Source: Isoetes taiwanensis
Lineage: Eukaryota; Streptophyta; Lycopodiopsida; Isoetales; Isoetaceae
Length of the DNA: 64,000 nucleotides
Assembly (NCBI GenBank): GCA_021234155.1
Contig: JAJEKV010000070.1
Coordinates: 6,085,311-6,149,310 of the forward strand
Direction: 5' to 3'
The stretch's first letter is position 1. The number at the start of each line of letters is the position of its first letter. The notes beneath the pieces were generated by a model. That model searched no databases, had not been told where the DNA came from, and saw only the letters and a program-made list of their open reading frames with translations. A program made the position numbers and the translations under genes. Shown here in pieces: positions 44,374-55,870 of the stretch.

Positions 44374-45171
44374 TCAAACCTGGATAATTATGGAATTTGA
44401 ACCATGGGATGTGGCCACTTCATCAACAGAGTATTCAATATCCACCCAATGGCATTTAAAGAAGGAATAGAACCCAACCAGGGTCCTTAATCTGTCAAAC
44501 CCCTTATTATACTCCTTGCCCTTGTTCCTATGATGTGACAAAGCCATCAGGGCAACTTCCAGGTTGAAGGAGTTTTTTAGCTTCATGATAGAGACTACTT
44601 GACCACTCAGAGCTACGCCACACCGATGTTTCCAAATCACCCAGACTGCCAGATTTACCAAGGAGGCTTTTATACAGCATTTGTCTGAAACCAATACCAC
44701 CTCTGGCCAAATCAGTTGGTGCATCATAAGTCCAATGATAGGACAAACCCACTGCCAGAACTCCGCTACATATGGGCAGAAGAAGAGATGCTCGGTAGAT
44801 TCTGTGGTTAGACAAACAAAAGGACATTTATCGCCCCCTATGATACCCTTGTTAAACAGATTTTCCTTTGTACTGAGTCCTCCTTGCAGAGCTAACCACC
44901 TAAAGAACTGGATCTTCCTGGAACAGATAGATTTCCACGAGTTCGCTAAAACATTCTTAGCTACTGAATTACTAACACCCAGCCTTTCCTCAACTTTTAG
45001 GGGGCTGTCCTGACACATGGCACTATAAATCTTTGCCACACTGTAATGTCTTTGCCAATCAAGTAGCCATTTCTCACAAGGCCCCACAGTACCAGATATA
45101 TTGGTAGCCTTCCATAAGATTTCCTTTAATACTTTACGGTCTCCTTCTCCAGGAGCCTGAATTCTATCCAC
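44374..45171 (-). CDS. LINE zinc-binding RT C-terminal domain (zf-RVT)
   Basis: 265 codons. KIQFFRWLALQGGLSTKENL, then CPFVC...STEHLFFCPYVAEFWQWV matches the reverse-transcriptase zinc-binding domain common at the C-terminus of plant LINE ORF2. It continues the RT ORF after a stop and frame change at 45172-45215. Confidence 0.8.
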   Translation of the reverse strand: MDRIQAPGEGDRKVLKEILWKATNISGTVGPCEKWLLDWQRHYSVAKIYSAMCQDSPLKVEERLGVSNSVAKNVLANSWKSICSRKIQFFRWLALQGGLSTKENLFNKGIIGGDKCPFVCLTTESTEHLFFCPYVAEFWQWVCPIIGLMMHQLIWPEVVLVSDKCCIKASLVNLAVWVIWKHRCGVALSGQVVSIMKLKNSFNLEVALMALSHHRNKGKEYNKGFDRLRTLVGFYSFFKCHWVDIEYSVDEVATSHGSNSIIIQV

Positions 45172-45215
45172 TCTCCTTCTCCTTCTCTAGTTCAGCAGAC
45201 CCACTTTCCATTAAC

Positions 45216-46760
45216 TCACAGGTGTTGCAGCATTGTTATTCCAGAACTCTTCCATTTGATGAAAATACGAGGGTGCGAGAGAGCCAAAGGAAGACCATTT
45301 CTCTCCCAAATCTTAGTGTTCCAGAATAAGCTAAAACCACCTGCATGCCTAGGAGGGTCCATGGGAGTAAATAAATGGAGCACATGTCCCCATGCCTGAA
45401 GGGTCTTTCTCATCCCTGAGGACGTACCAGGGGCCACCTTAAAGCCATAGTACAAGGCACCTAGCTCATCTCTAGGGAGAGAGGGTTTGTGTAGGAGTTT
45501 GCCTTGCTTCAACCAGTAAGACACAAATTTTAAAGCGGGAGATGATTCAGAGGACTCACCTTGTAATGTCCGCCATACAAATTTAGCAGCCAAGGCATGT
45601 GCTTGTAAGAAAGGGTTCTTGCATCCCAACCCTCCATCTTTTTTATCACGACAGAGCTCATCCCAAGCCACTCTTGCCATTCCTCCCCAAATGAATTTCC
45701 TGATGATAACCTGCATTTGGTCATAGATCCCCTTTTGAGAAACCATAACTGACGAGTAATAGATATATGAGGCCATTAGGACTGTATTAGCCACTGTCAC
45801 ACGCTCCGAGGTGGCTAGGGACTTGGTAGGCCAAAGACCCATTTTCCTGCTGAGTTTGTCTAGTATAGGGGTCCAAAGGCCCTTGAGACCATCAGAGAGA
45901 GCTAGGGGGAGACCAAGGAGTGTCACTGTCCCTCCAGCTGCTACAATTGGAAAGCCCAAACCCCTGGCTCGAGGATCAATGTCACTTTCTGAAGCCCACA
46001 GCACTGTACATTTATTTGCATTGAGGCCAATTCCTGAGATAATCTCAAAAGACAAAAGGATTTCTCGAAATGAGTGAAAGCTATTATCATCATACCTGAG
46101 GAACATGAAAGTATCATCTGCGTACTGCATAATTGTTAACTTTTCCGTACCTTCGGGGAAGGTAAGCCCTTCTAGTTTCCCTTCTGACTCTTTTAGTTGG
46201 ACCATTCTGGATAACAGATTTGCCATAATGAGGAACAGGTAAGGAGCCAAGGGGCAGCCTTGTCTTATGCCTTTCTTGAGATTAAACAGTCCAGATGGTT
46301 GCCCGTTGACTAACACTGAGGCAGAAGCAACACTATTCATCCCCATAGCCAGGAGAATAAATTGTGGATCAAATCCCATATGATTCATGACCACACGCAG
46401 CGCATCCCATCTTAGGGAGTCATAAGCCTTTCTAAAATCCAACTTGACCAGTACACATTTTTGTTTGGAAGCCTGGCACCAATGTAGACCTTCCTTTGCT
46501 GCAAGGTAGTTATCCAATATATATCTCCCTGGCAAGAAGGCCGATTGCTTTAAACTGTTGTGTCTCCAAATAGCCTGTTTCTTAAGCAGTTTCTTAATGG
46601 CCCTGGCATGAATCACCTCCTGTTTAAGTAGAATCATGTTTTCTTCCATCTTGATTCTTGATATTTCTTCCACTGCAACCCGATCCGTTTTAACAGATAT
46701 AAAGCAGCAAATCAGAAGCTTATGGCTATATTGTTTTCCACAAATGCCAGTTTGCATCAT
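45216..46760 (-). CDS. LINE reverse transcriptase
   Basis: 514 codons with the plant LINE RT motifs QSAFLPGRYILDN, LVKLDFRKAYDSLRWDAL (motif A aspartate), GIRQGCPLAPYLFLIM (motif B) and MQYADDTFMFLRY (catalytic YADD). A thumb-like region and FIWGG..KIAW-type motif follow (FIWGGMARVAWDELCR). The N-terminal 60 residues do not match RT, so the fingers are missing or scrambled. It lacks the upstream apurinic endonuclease. It is one frame off its neighbour, 45 nt away. It probably no longer moves by itself. Confidence 0.88.
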   Translation of the reverse strand: MMQTGICGKQYSHKLLICCFISVKTDRVAVEEISRIKMEENMILLKQEVIHARAIKKLLKKQAIWRHNSLKQSAFLPGRYILDNYLAAKEGLHWCQASKQKCVLVKLDFRKAYDSLRWDALRVVMNHMGFDPQFILLAMGMNSVASASVLVNGQPSGLFNLKKGIRQGCPLAPYLFLIMANLLSRMVQLKESEGKLEGLTFPEGTEKLTIMQYADDTFMFLRYDDNSFHSFREILLSFEIISGIGLNANKCTVLWASESDIDPRARGLGFPIVAAGGTVTLLGLPLALSDGLKGLWTPILDKLSRKMGLWPTKSLATSERVTVANTVLMASYIYYSSVMVSQKGIYDQMQVIIRKFIWGGMARVAWDELCRDKKDGGLGCKNPFLQAHALAAKFVWRTLQGESSESSPALKFVSYWLKQGKLLHKPSLPRDELGALYYGFKVAPGTSSGMRKTLQAWGHVLHLFTPMDPPRHAGGFSLFWNTKIWERNGLPLALSHPRIFIKWKSSGITMLQHL

Positions 46761-46799
46761 TCACGTCTATGTTATGAGCTATTGCTAGAGATCGTTTGA

Positions 46800-48457
46800 A
46801 ATTACTGATCGGAAAAAGAAGCTTCTTGAATTCTTCGACTTTAATTTTCTAACTGTCAATGATACTAAGGTTTGGGCATAAAAAACTGACCTTATTTGCT
46901 TCTTTGCATCTCAAGAAGGGCTGAAGCGTGTAAGGGCTTGAATATCTCATGTTCCAAGCATCGTTGTAAATGGTGCAAAATGGCATTTCTTTGCACAAAA
47001 TTGTCTCCAAGCCAGAAAGGACGCATTTCGCCTAAGCGGGTTCAAGTTCAGCTTTACCATGTTCTTCAAATCAACAAGATGCATTCTTGTGCCAAAACCA
47101 ATAGGTAAGATGCAGAACATGGGCTAAAATTTCTTTGTAAGTAATGTAAATTTATGAGATTGTTCATACAATTTTTTTTTATCTCTATAGACTTCAGACT
47201 GGCATGAGGCATGCTTTTCAAAGCCCCAAGAAACCTGTACAAGGATCTATAATCTACTTGAAAAGTTGAGTTGTAGATCCCACAGCTTGGAAATAAGTCT
47301 GTATTCAAATTTTTTGGGCTTTTTCTGTGGAATCTCACCTCAAGGACAGAGCCAGAATCGCGACGCTAGAGATAGAATAGCGTCATTGGGCTCGATTTCA
47401 AATCATCCCGCATGTAGAGGAAAAAAAAATCCCGCGAGGTGGATTGGGAACGCCGCATGCGGCGTTACTTGCGCCATCCTTCACCCAACAATCCCAAAAT
47501 AAAAACGAAGATGTTGTCTTATGTCTAAAGAATTTGTTGCATTTTACAACAAAAGGTTTAATTGGATACGATTGATGAACAATGCTGGAAATAATAAAGG
47601 AACACCCTTCAAGGGCTAGGGTAAAGGGGATCGACCATAGCCATAGGGAACGTATTGAAGAAAAGTGGAGGGCCACCTGATGAGTTGCATAACTTTGAAG
47701 GGTAGTCTCTACCACCAAAGCGGGGATAGATTTTGGCTCTGCAATTGGTGAAAGCCCCATCAAATGTTGTTGTGTCGGCTTGAAAGACAACAAGGGCTTG
47801 AAAGCCATTCAAAGGTTTATATTACCTTAGAGAAACCATAAGATGAAGCAAGTGTGGCCAACAATAGCCATTAGCTCTCATGGAGCAAGTGCTTTATTCA
47901 ACAACAGAAGAATTTTAATCTCAAAAGCCTATGGTGAAGAGGCATGAGCACCATTATTACAAACGATAAGTAGAGACAAGGGAAGGGCTTTCTATTCCCA
48001 CAACCATTTCGACCTCTAGACTATACATACATCAACTATGGCACCCCCTTCTTCTCCTTGCTTTCGAATATACTGGTCAATACTGGCCAGCCATCACTTA
48101 AGCCATCTTGGTCATAGCATAAATTTAGTCGGTAGAGTAGGACAATGAAACAATTGTAGATTCTTGAAATAATCTTTATGCATTTGCATAAACTAAATTT
48201 TGCAATGTATGTTAGAACCAAACAAACTTGAGTTTCGAACTCAAAAAACAAAAGTCTACCAAGATAACGATCCCTTTAGATGTATCATTTGCCGTCTTTT
48301 TTTTATATCACATCTTAAAGTATCAGTACAACTACATAATACAGTGCAACAAGTACGAAAATACTATGTAGTGGAGCATATTAATGCAAGCATAAGTCCA
48401 CCTATCTCAAAGGAACTTCTTTTTGAGACCATTCTTCACCAATGGAGTAAAGTCCAA
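46800..48457. other. Non-coding stretch downstream of kinase copy C
   Basis: Only small ORFs without recognised domains (largest 136 codons at 47398-47808, minus). A CG-rich patch with 'gccgcatgcggc' lies near 47450. The repeated 'catctcaaaggaacttcttt..gaccattcttc' pair (48408-48495) spans the end of the kinase ORF. Confidence 0.45.
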
Positions 48458-51097
48458 CTATCTCAAAGGAACTTCTTCTTGGGACCATTCTTCGCCAGTG
48501 GAGTAAAATGAGGATTGCTGATTTATGGGATACGACCCTCGTTCTAGAGGTAATGTGTAGTCACTGTTACCCTCTAGCATCTTTACAACCATGTTCATGG
48601 AGGGACGCATATTAGCATCTTGGCAAGCACAGCAAAATGCCACATCTATTACCATTTTTAATTCCGTTGCATCATAATCGTCTTTTGCTAATCTGGAATC
48701 AAGGAGAGTTCCATCCTCACATCTTTGAGATGCCCAATTCAAGAAGCTTATTTCTTCACTCATCACCATACTTGAATAACTTCTACGACCACTAACAACC
48801 TCGAGCACCACAATTCCAAAGCTGTAAATGTCACTTTTCTCTGAGACACTGCCATTCACCCATTCGGGTGCTAAATATCCAAAAGTCCCCATCATTTTAG
48901 TGAGTATCAAGGAAGTTTCATCTGCTGGCATCAACTTGCACAGTCCAAAATCCGCAACTTTGGCTGTAAAAGATTCATCTAGCAAGATGTTCTGAGGCTT
49001 CACATCCAAATGGAGTATTCTTGGATTGCATTCTTGATGCAAATATGCTAAGCCTTGTGCAGTCCCTAGAATAATCTTCATTCTCTGTGGCCAATCTAGA
49101 AGGTAATCAGCATTGAATATCCATTTGTCTAAGGAGCCATTGGGCATGAACTCATATATGAGAAGCTTGTAGGTGCCTTCTGCACAAAAACCCAATAACT
49201 GGACCAAGTTAACGTGATGCAATTTGCCTAGAGTTTCAATTTCTGATTTAAATTCCTGCCTTCCCTGGCTGTTGCTTTCCAGTTTCTTCACTGCAACTTT
49301 CCTTCCATCCAAGAGGACACCCTCATAAACTCCACCAAAGCCACCTCTGCCAATTTGTTTTCCAAAGTGATTTGTCACCACCTCCATCTCTGGATAGCTG
49401 TAGCTGGACAAAGATATTGTTATATCATCCTCGCCTGGAGGTTCTGGCTTTCCCAAGAGACATGACAGAAGCCAAACGTGTATTTTTTTTCGCATCATCT
49501 GTAACTTTGGCGCAAAGCAGGCCCAAATAGAGATTGCTATGAGAATCAAATTTAGGGACTGCAGGCTCCAGAAGTAATAACGGTTCCAGAGACCCCACAA
49601 GGCATAAGGATCATATGCATAGTACTTACTGAAGGTTGTGGTAGCAGCAGCAAGAATAATATCAACAACGATTAGACCAATGGGAAAGCACCATCTGTTA
49701 CAATTATGTCTGCTACAACAGGGAAGCCTTGCTACAACTAGGATTATATTATTAAAGATTGGAAGAGGATAAAGATTAAAGAATCCGAAACGCAGAATGT
49801 AGGTGCAAATCGTCGGTAAATCCTGATAAGATGTAGGAATCAGAAGCCAGCCAACAAATGCAGAGCATCCAAGGAAGATTATGATGAAGGGTAGTGCAAT
49901 CAATATAAACAGGAGTCTCCTTCTAAGAGGAGAATTTATTACAAGAAAGTGGAGGATTCCCCTAACCGATACTTGCAGAATGATCATATCTATAGAGATG
50001 ATGGCAAATAACTCTGCATAAAAGTGAGATTGAAAAAGGCGAATAATTGCTAATAAAGACGAGAATAATATGGCAGCAACAGAGGCAAGCAAAAGCATGT
50101 GAAGCAAAATGTAGTGGTGAGAATTTGTATAAATGGAGAACCTTACTTCTGAGTAAATCATGATGAGGAGAGAGGCAGTCAGTATACAAACTAATAATGT
50201 TGTTGTGGGGCTCAGGACGGAGGACGTACGGACGTGCAGCAGACATTCGGTATACTTACCTTCGTCAAAACATTGGGAGTCTCCTCTCCAGCTGCCATTG
50301 ACAAGAGAATAAAGGTTGAAGGAGCCGTCCTCCTGGAGGCTTATGAACGTGAAATCGCTACAGAATAGGCCTATGTAAGAAACTCGTAAGAAATATGATG
50401 TCTGCATACCGCTGGAGTTGAAACTGGTAAAACCCAATGTGTCGTGTTGACATCTTAACCCAGCAGTCAAACCCCCCCCAGTGTCATTCGTGTATAACGT
50501 TTTACTGCCTAGCTTCACAGTTAAGTTACCATTCTCGATCACAACACTAGAATCTCCATTGGAAAGCTTGGTAAAGTTCTGACCCAAAAATACAACATCT
50601 GATGAAGGATGATGTATGCTTTGCCATACTGCAGTCTCGTTCCCGTCATACAACACCAAATTACCTTTCCATTCCATCTCGAACCTTTCTATATCCGGTA
50701 CAGTAGACCAAACCTTTTGATTTGAATCATTCCGCAGTACGAGGGTTCCAGTTGAATCGAAAACAAATGTTGAACCCCAGCGTACAGTAGCACCAGAATC
50801 CCATACCATCACCGGAACTCCAATTTCTATAAATACTCCAAATTTTTCCAAATATGGGTGGAAAGCCAAGCAGGATGACCCATTTTGAATGACTTTAAAA
50901 CTGTTATCCAAAACAGGATAATAAACAGGGTAAATAACATCAGCGGAATAATCAAGATACCTGTTACTCCATGACAATTTATCTTCACTGAGAGTGTAAT
51001 TGAAAGTTAGAAGATGGGCCTTTGTTAAATAGCAGAGAAACACCCAGATCAAGTATTTCCGCTTCATGTCTTGAATACACAACATAAGCCTTCTCAT
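48458..51097 (-). CDS. G-type-lectin receptor kinase with seven membrane spans (intact copy C)
   Basis: 879 codons without introns. Residues 1-30: signal or signal-anchor. About 45-175: B-lectin domain (GSTFVFDSTGTLVLRN, NLVLYDGNETAVWQS). About 176-296: cysteine-containing ectodomain. Then about seven hydrophobic spans near 299-316, 327-352, 360-387, 395-420, 428-456, 470-488 and 508-529. About 565-845: Ser/Thr kinase with GRGGFGGV (583-590), VAVKK (K604), E619, HLDVKPQN (D698), DFG (716-718) and APE (743-745). All catalytic residues are present, and HLD instead of HRD makes it a non-RD kinase, a class often linked to immunity. Usual G-lectin kinases have one span. The two ATGs (codons 1 and 5) both precede the hydrophobic start. 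The ligand is unknown. Confidence 0.93.
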   Translation of the reverse strand: MRRLMLCIQDMKRKYLIWVFLCYLTKAHLLTFNYTLSEDKLSWSNRYLDYSADVIYPVYYPVLDNSFKVIQNGSSCLAFHPYLEKFGVFIEIGVPVMVWDSGATVRWGSTFVFDSTGTLVLRNDSNQKVWSTVPDIERFEMEWKGNLVLYDGNETAVWQSIHHPSSDVVFLGQNFTKLSNGDSSVVIENGNLTVKLGSKTLYTNDTGGGLTAGLRCQHDTLGFTSFNSSGMQTSYFLRVSYIGLFCSDFTFISLQEDGSFNLYSLVNGSWRGDSQCFDEGKYTECLLHVRTSSVLSPTTTLLVCILTASLLIMIYSEVRFSIYTNSHHYILLHMLLLASVAAILFSSLLAIIRLFQSHFYAELFAIISIDMIILQVSVRGILHFLVINSPLRRRLLFILIALPFIIIFLGCSAFVGWLLIPTSYQDLPTICTYILRFGFFNLYPLPIFNNIILVVARLPCCSRHNCNRWCFPIGLIVVDIILAAATTTFSKYYAYDPYALWGLWNRYYFWSLQSLNLILIAISIWACFAPKLQMMRKKIHVWLLSCLLGKPEPPGEDDITISLSSYSYPEMEVVTNHFGKQIGRGGFGGVYEGVLLDGRKVAVKKLESNSQGRQEFKSEIETLGKLHHVNLVQLLGFCAEGTYKLLIYEFMPNGSLDKWIFNADYLLDWPQRMKIILGTAQGLAYLHQECNPRILHLDVKPQNILLDESFTAKVADFGLCKLMPADETSLILTKMMGTFGYLAPEWVNGSVSEKSDIYSFGIVVLEVVSGRRSYSSMVMSEEISFLNWASQRCEDGTLLDSRLAKDDYDATELKMVIDVAFCCACQDANMRPSMNMVVKMLEGNSDYTLPLERGSYPINQQSSFYSTGEEWSQEEVPLR

Positions 51098-51680
51098 CTA
51101 TATGGAAGCTCTTATCTCTGGGTCACCCGCTTTGTGGATCAAGATTGGATGGTGATTATTGAAGCTAGTTACGTAAGCATCAAGGTAAGTGGATGAGCCT
51201 TCTCTCATTTTCTTGAATCATTCTTTTGCACGAGCCTTCAGTCATTTTCTTGAATCATTCTTTTGCATTAACCTTCTGTCATTTTCTTGAATCATTCTTT
51301 TGTAGAATGACAAATCACCTCAAGGAAACCTGCAAAATTGGTCAAGCTTACCTTGACGAAGTACAATGGAAAGGGGTCAGGCATTCTTGCCAGGGGCTGG
51401 CAACCGCGCGACCAAATTCGGCAGGTCAGGAGGCTGGCAAAAATGCCTTCCCCTTTCTATTCCACAAAATCCACATAAGTTAACAACGGGCATGGGGAAG
51501 GCAATTTTTAGCACGCGAGCCCAATCAAGCCTACAACCAACCTTGTAATTCTAGGCTATCTAGGCTATCCACGTAGCATATCCTCCTAAAAAAAATTGTT
51601 GTGGCAATAGTTTCTCTGTTAGATTTTTTTTTTTTTTTAATATGTACGGCCACAAAAATTAAAAAATGGGAAAAAAAAAA
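51098..51680. repeat. Duplicated upstream flank of kinase copy C
   Basis: Shared with 766-1340 and with the pieces around copy B, including repeated 'cattttcttgaatcattctt' units. It should hold the promoter of the intact kinase, since it lies directly upstream of its ATG. No clear TATA box was identified. Confidence 0.7.
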
Positions 51681-54600
51681 TAGGCTGCTCTGTCTGTCAT
51701 TTAGAATTATGATTCTTGCTCTGTGACACATTTTCCTTGTTCATTTTACTTATGGCAATTTCAATCTTCGTTGTGTATCAGGGGCAGGAAGGAATTCGTT
51801 GATGTCTAGTTAAGCCAATTATAAGCCTTACAAGCAACCTCTTTGTTATCTTATATTATAATGTTATTGTGTAAGTGTTGGACCCAGCCCTAATTTTAAC
51901 GGCCCAGATTCGACCAAACCAATGGCTATGATGATGCCACGTCACAAAATTTTGAGTTTTTTTTAGGGTTCGCGAGGGCACCTATGGCGCCTGCTGCATT
52001 CCTCCAGTGGTATCCACATGCACGCCACAGGTGGAACGGCACCAGTATCCCAATTACAGAAAATCAACCGTAGGTTTTTTTTGGCTGGGCTGTGGGTTGA
52101 TTTTGCTTCCAGCAGTGATGTCGGAGAAGGTTAGGGTATGACGCCCATGGATGCCCGCATCTACCTTCATTGTTATGCAAATGGAAAATTCTTGATAGAG
52201 AATAAGCTGTCGGATCCTTCAGGTCAGATGTTAAGCCACTACGTTCACAGGTGTCGGCTCTTACTTGAAATGCAAAGTTTGGAAATATACATGCCAGTTC
52301 TATGCCATTGCACAGATCTAAGAGACAGGGTTTGGGAAGTTAAAACCGGCAAGCATTCTTCCTCCTAAGCAATATGCTTGAAGGAAGCTTTGGTTCACTT
52401 CCCATCAAAAGGTATGCCTCTATAAAAGGGCTGGGATTAGGCAAGGAAGATTATGAATATGTGGTATATTTGACAGAATTTAAAGAGGATGACGAGCTAA
52501 GGATTCCTTCATCGGATGAGATTATGGCGGTATTACCCCCTGATTCTCCAAGCAACAAGAAGCATTGTAAGAACCTACACCAGTGCCTGTTTATTCTAAA
52601 CAGGCTTTGTTCTGGGTTTTGGAGTTTGCTAGCTATATGAATATGCTTTGTATATGTCTGCACATTTTGGAAGGTCATATTCCTTTGGCTTCAGTGAAAG
52701 AAAACCCTCTCCTTTTCCATAACAAGGTAATTATTATTTTTGCATGTGTTTACAATTAGTTATTTGTTTATGCATGATTTTTCGATTTTGCAAATCGGAT
52801 TATAATAGAAGTTGTTATTCATTTGCGTGCCTGCTGCAACAAAGAGCAAGAAGACAGATGCCAACTTTTTTCCTTTTTCTTTTTGGGATGCTGTGTGATC
52901 CAGATGGTTTTGTGAGAAAAAAGGTTTTCTCTTTGAGTCCTTAAAAGGCAGAGATCAAGCGATGGACTCCTGGCACGGAAGCAACTTATGTGTCCTTTCT
53001 ACACTCCAATTTATACGTCATATGCATGCTGCAATTTTTTAGTAATAAGGATTTCATAGGTGGAGTTTGTATTATTGCAGGTCTTATGGCCAGAGTGTAG
53101 TTAGCAATAGGTCTTATAATATAACACTTACACAATAACATTATAATATAGGATTATAGGAGCGCCTGTGAAGAATGCTTTTGGATGCAAGAATATCTAT
53201 AGTAATGGAGATTTGGAGTAACAGATCTGGCTGGGGGAGAATTCTTTCAAAGGTAAAGCTTAGGATGATGTTTTTAAGAATTTTAAAGATGTTTTTAAGA
53301 TGTTTTTAAGTTGTTTTTAAGTTGTTTTTGCATTCTGCAGTTATTCTGGCTTTGGTTCTTGCAAGTGAGTGATCTGTAAAATGTAAGCAAGAATTTGAAT
53401 AATACGTCTGAAGGAGCTGCTGTGACTTCAAGAAATAGGTATGTTTCTGGGATTTGTTTTTTGTAATTTGCTCTTTGATTTCAGTTTGTCCATATTATTG
53501 ACGGAGTAGAATTTATGTTAAAATTACAATTGAGTTTTACTATAACCAAGCTTCCTTTCTCCTCATCATCTTTAAGTTCCATTATCCTATGCCATTCAAG
53601 CTAAATTTTCTAATGTCATTAATAGGAAAATTCTTATTTTTGGTTCACTGTTCTAGCATATATCTGCACAAATTTACATCATCTTCTGTTTATTTAAATC
53701 TAAGTCCTACTTGATATTAGGCCTTGATATTAGCCATATGTCTATCTTGATTCCCTTCTCCACTTAAATCAGATCATAAAGGGATCATTCAAACCATTGC
53801 TTATTTTGCACTTATTCCTTTGCAATTAAAATGTCTGCGTAGGCCTATTTTGCACTTTGACACGCACTACGGGGCTATTGCCATGGCATTTATTCTGGGA
53901 GCTGTAGGGAGTAAAGAAGGGTTGGTTATTGCCATGGCGGGAATTATGTAAAGAAGAGATTATGTATTCTGTTGTTCTGACAAATATGAAGCTGCAGGCA
54001 GATACATGAACTAAGGCGATGCATGTGAGCAAGAACAATGCATGTGAGCAAGAGCATTGTCGCAGTAAGTGTCTGAATATAACATATTCTCAGCAAGATC
54101 AATTTATTAGTTGTGGCAGAACAGGAGAAATCTGTGCAGTCGAATTTTTTTTGAGCATTTACAAGCACAGTTGGATTTTCAGCGACAAGGATATTGATCT
54201 GCAAGCTAAAAAGGTGATCTGGTATGGAGAGACCTGCACTGGTGGAATCAACACAAATGATTAGTCAGATTTGTTTGTTAATATGCTAAAATACTACCAA
54301 GTAATAGTCAAGCTCATCTCTGGCCTGATGTTCTTGCAGGTGTTTCCAATCTACTGTCAAGGCTAACCAGTGGGCTATGGTCCAGATCTTGCATAATCGG
54401 ACCTCCAAATGCAGATAATTTTTCTTCTTCGAACCCTTTGGCCATAGTCGGACCCTCAAATGCAAATACCTATTCCATAGGAAGTCGGAAAGTGAGGAAA
54501 TTCTCAGCGCAGAAGTACTTGCATCTACGGGTTGTAATTGCAGTGGCAGCCAGCAAAAGCTCACTTTGACTTCAAAAGCTCAATAATGATCTCAAGACAT

Positions 54601-54830
54601 TTATATGGAGTAGCCAAAGCTTCATCGAGTGGGGAAGTTGGTGTGTGAACTTCAAAAGACTTACATGGACTAAAGCGGGTTCCAAGATGTTGCCGAGCCA
54701 AAACCAATAACTCATCATTGAATCGGGAATTTCAAAGACTACACAGGAGGGTCAGATTTGCATAAAGTGCTTTATGTGGATGACGGAAGATCTGAGCTTG
54801 ATCCAAGATTGTAAAGACAATGGACAGATT

Positions 54831-54956
54831 ACGCTAACAACTTTCAATTTTCTTTTTTGTCATATGTGGCACATTTGCCCTCTAGGAAGTGACTACGCTA
54901 ACAACTTTCAATTTTCTCTTTTGTCATATGTGGCACATTTGCCCTCTAGGAAGTGA
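54831..54956 (+). repeat. 61-bp tandem duplication
   Basis: 'acgctaacaactttcaattt...ctctaggaagtga' occurs twice in tandem with one or two differences, inside the probable Helitron. Confidence 0.9.
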
Positions 54957-55239
54957 TTGATATTAGTGGGTTCTCTAAATGACTTGAATGATTTGAAATT
55001 AGCCATTAACTTCAGCATGCAACAAGTTCCATACAAATTAATTTGTTCACTGGATCATTTTATTCTAAGTTTTCTCACAATTAGCACATGCCATTGAGGT
55101 ATACTATATTTGGCTCCGTCCAACCTTAGCGTCGTTATCCAACTCCAGATTCTTCTGTATTAACTAATTAGTAGTTTAACTTGGAAATCTTCTCATTCAT
55201 ATGTATGGAAAATGTGATGTTATGGAAATGTATGACACC

Positions 55240-55870
55240 TTGCATCGCCTGTGTCTTATAATTCTATGATATCTGCTTATGCCCAACATGGGCAGCTGAA
55301 GGAGGCACTTAACTTATTAGAAAAAAATGCGATATTGGGATGTAGTGTCTTGGAATTCTGTTATTACGGCATATTTTAAGGAAGGACAAGTAGAAAAGGC
55401 ATGGGACATTTTTTTATTTGAAAAAAAAATGCCATACAAGGATGTGTCTTGGAATTCTGTTATAATGGCATATTCTAAGGAGGCAGAAGCAACAAAGTCA
55501 TTGGACATTTTTTACCGAATCCCTTAACATTATCTCATGGACTATTATGATTACAATATATGCTCAGGTAGGAGAGCTTAAGCGAGCTCTCATATTATTC
55601 CTTCAAATGCCTCTACATAATTTAATGTCATGGAACATCATGATTTCTGCTTGCGCTCAACAAGAATATGTAAATGAGGAACTTAGGCTCTTTCAACAAA
55701 TGCCAAAGCGAGATAATGTATAATACCATGATTCAATGGTATGCCCAAGCTGGCCGACTCAATTATCTTTACTGTTGTTTGAAGAAATGCCTCAGTCTAC
55801 ATCAGAGACTACCATAATTGTTGCATATTCCCAGGATGGACAATCGAACAAACAAACAAATGTGTTGATA
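55240..55870 (+). pseudogene. PPR protein fragment (captured)
   Basis: Repeated 31-36-residue units are readable in changing frames: MISAYAQHGQLKEALNLLEK, then DVVSWNSVITAYFKEGQVEK, then DVSWNSVIMAYSKEAEATKS, then IMIT/IYAQVGELKRAL, then SWNIMISACAQQEY. This is the PLS-type pentatricopeptide repeat pattern of plant organellar RNA-binding proteins. Stops and shifts break it. Its location inside a Helitron suggests transposon capture. Confidence 0.8.

Larger units (their letters stand above)
44114..46760 (-). mobile_element. LINE (non-LTR retrotransposon), 5'-truncated
   Basis: The poly(T) run at 44114-44140 is the poly(A) tail on the minus strand. Upstream lie the zinc-binding domain ORF and the reverse transcriptase. 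The endonuclease and the start of RT are missing, as is usual for LINE copies. The poly(A) end abuts 'ccttcacaacattctctt', which is continuous at 1591-1608 of duplicate copy A, marking the insertion side. No right-hand target duplication was recognised. Confidence 0.85.

Noticed and set aside
55274-55286. Hairpin 'gcccaacatgggc' as another Helitron end
   Set aside because: It lies inside the PPR coding repeat (AQHGQ) and has no CTAG after it.
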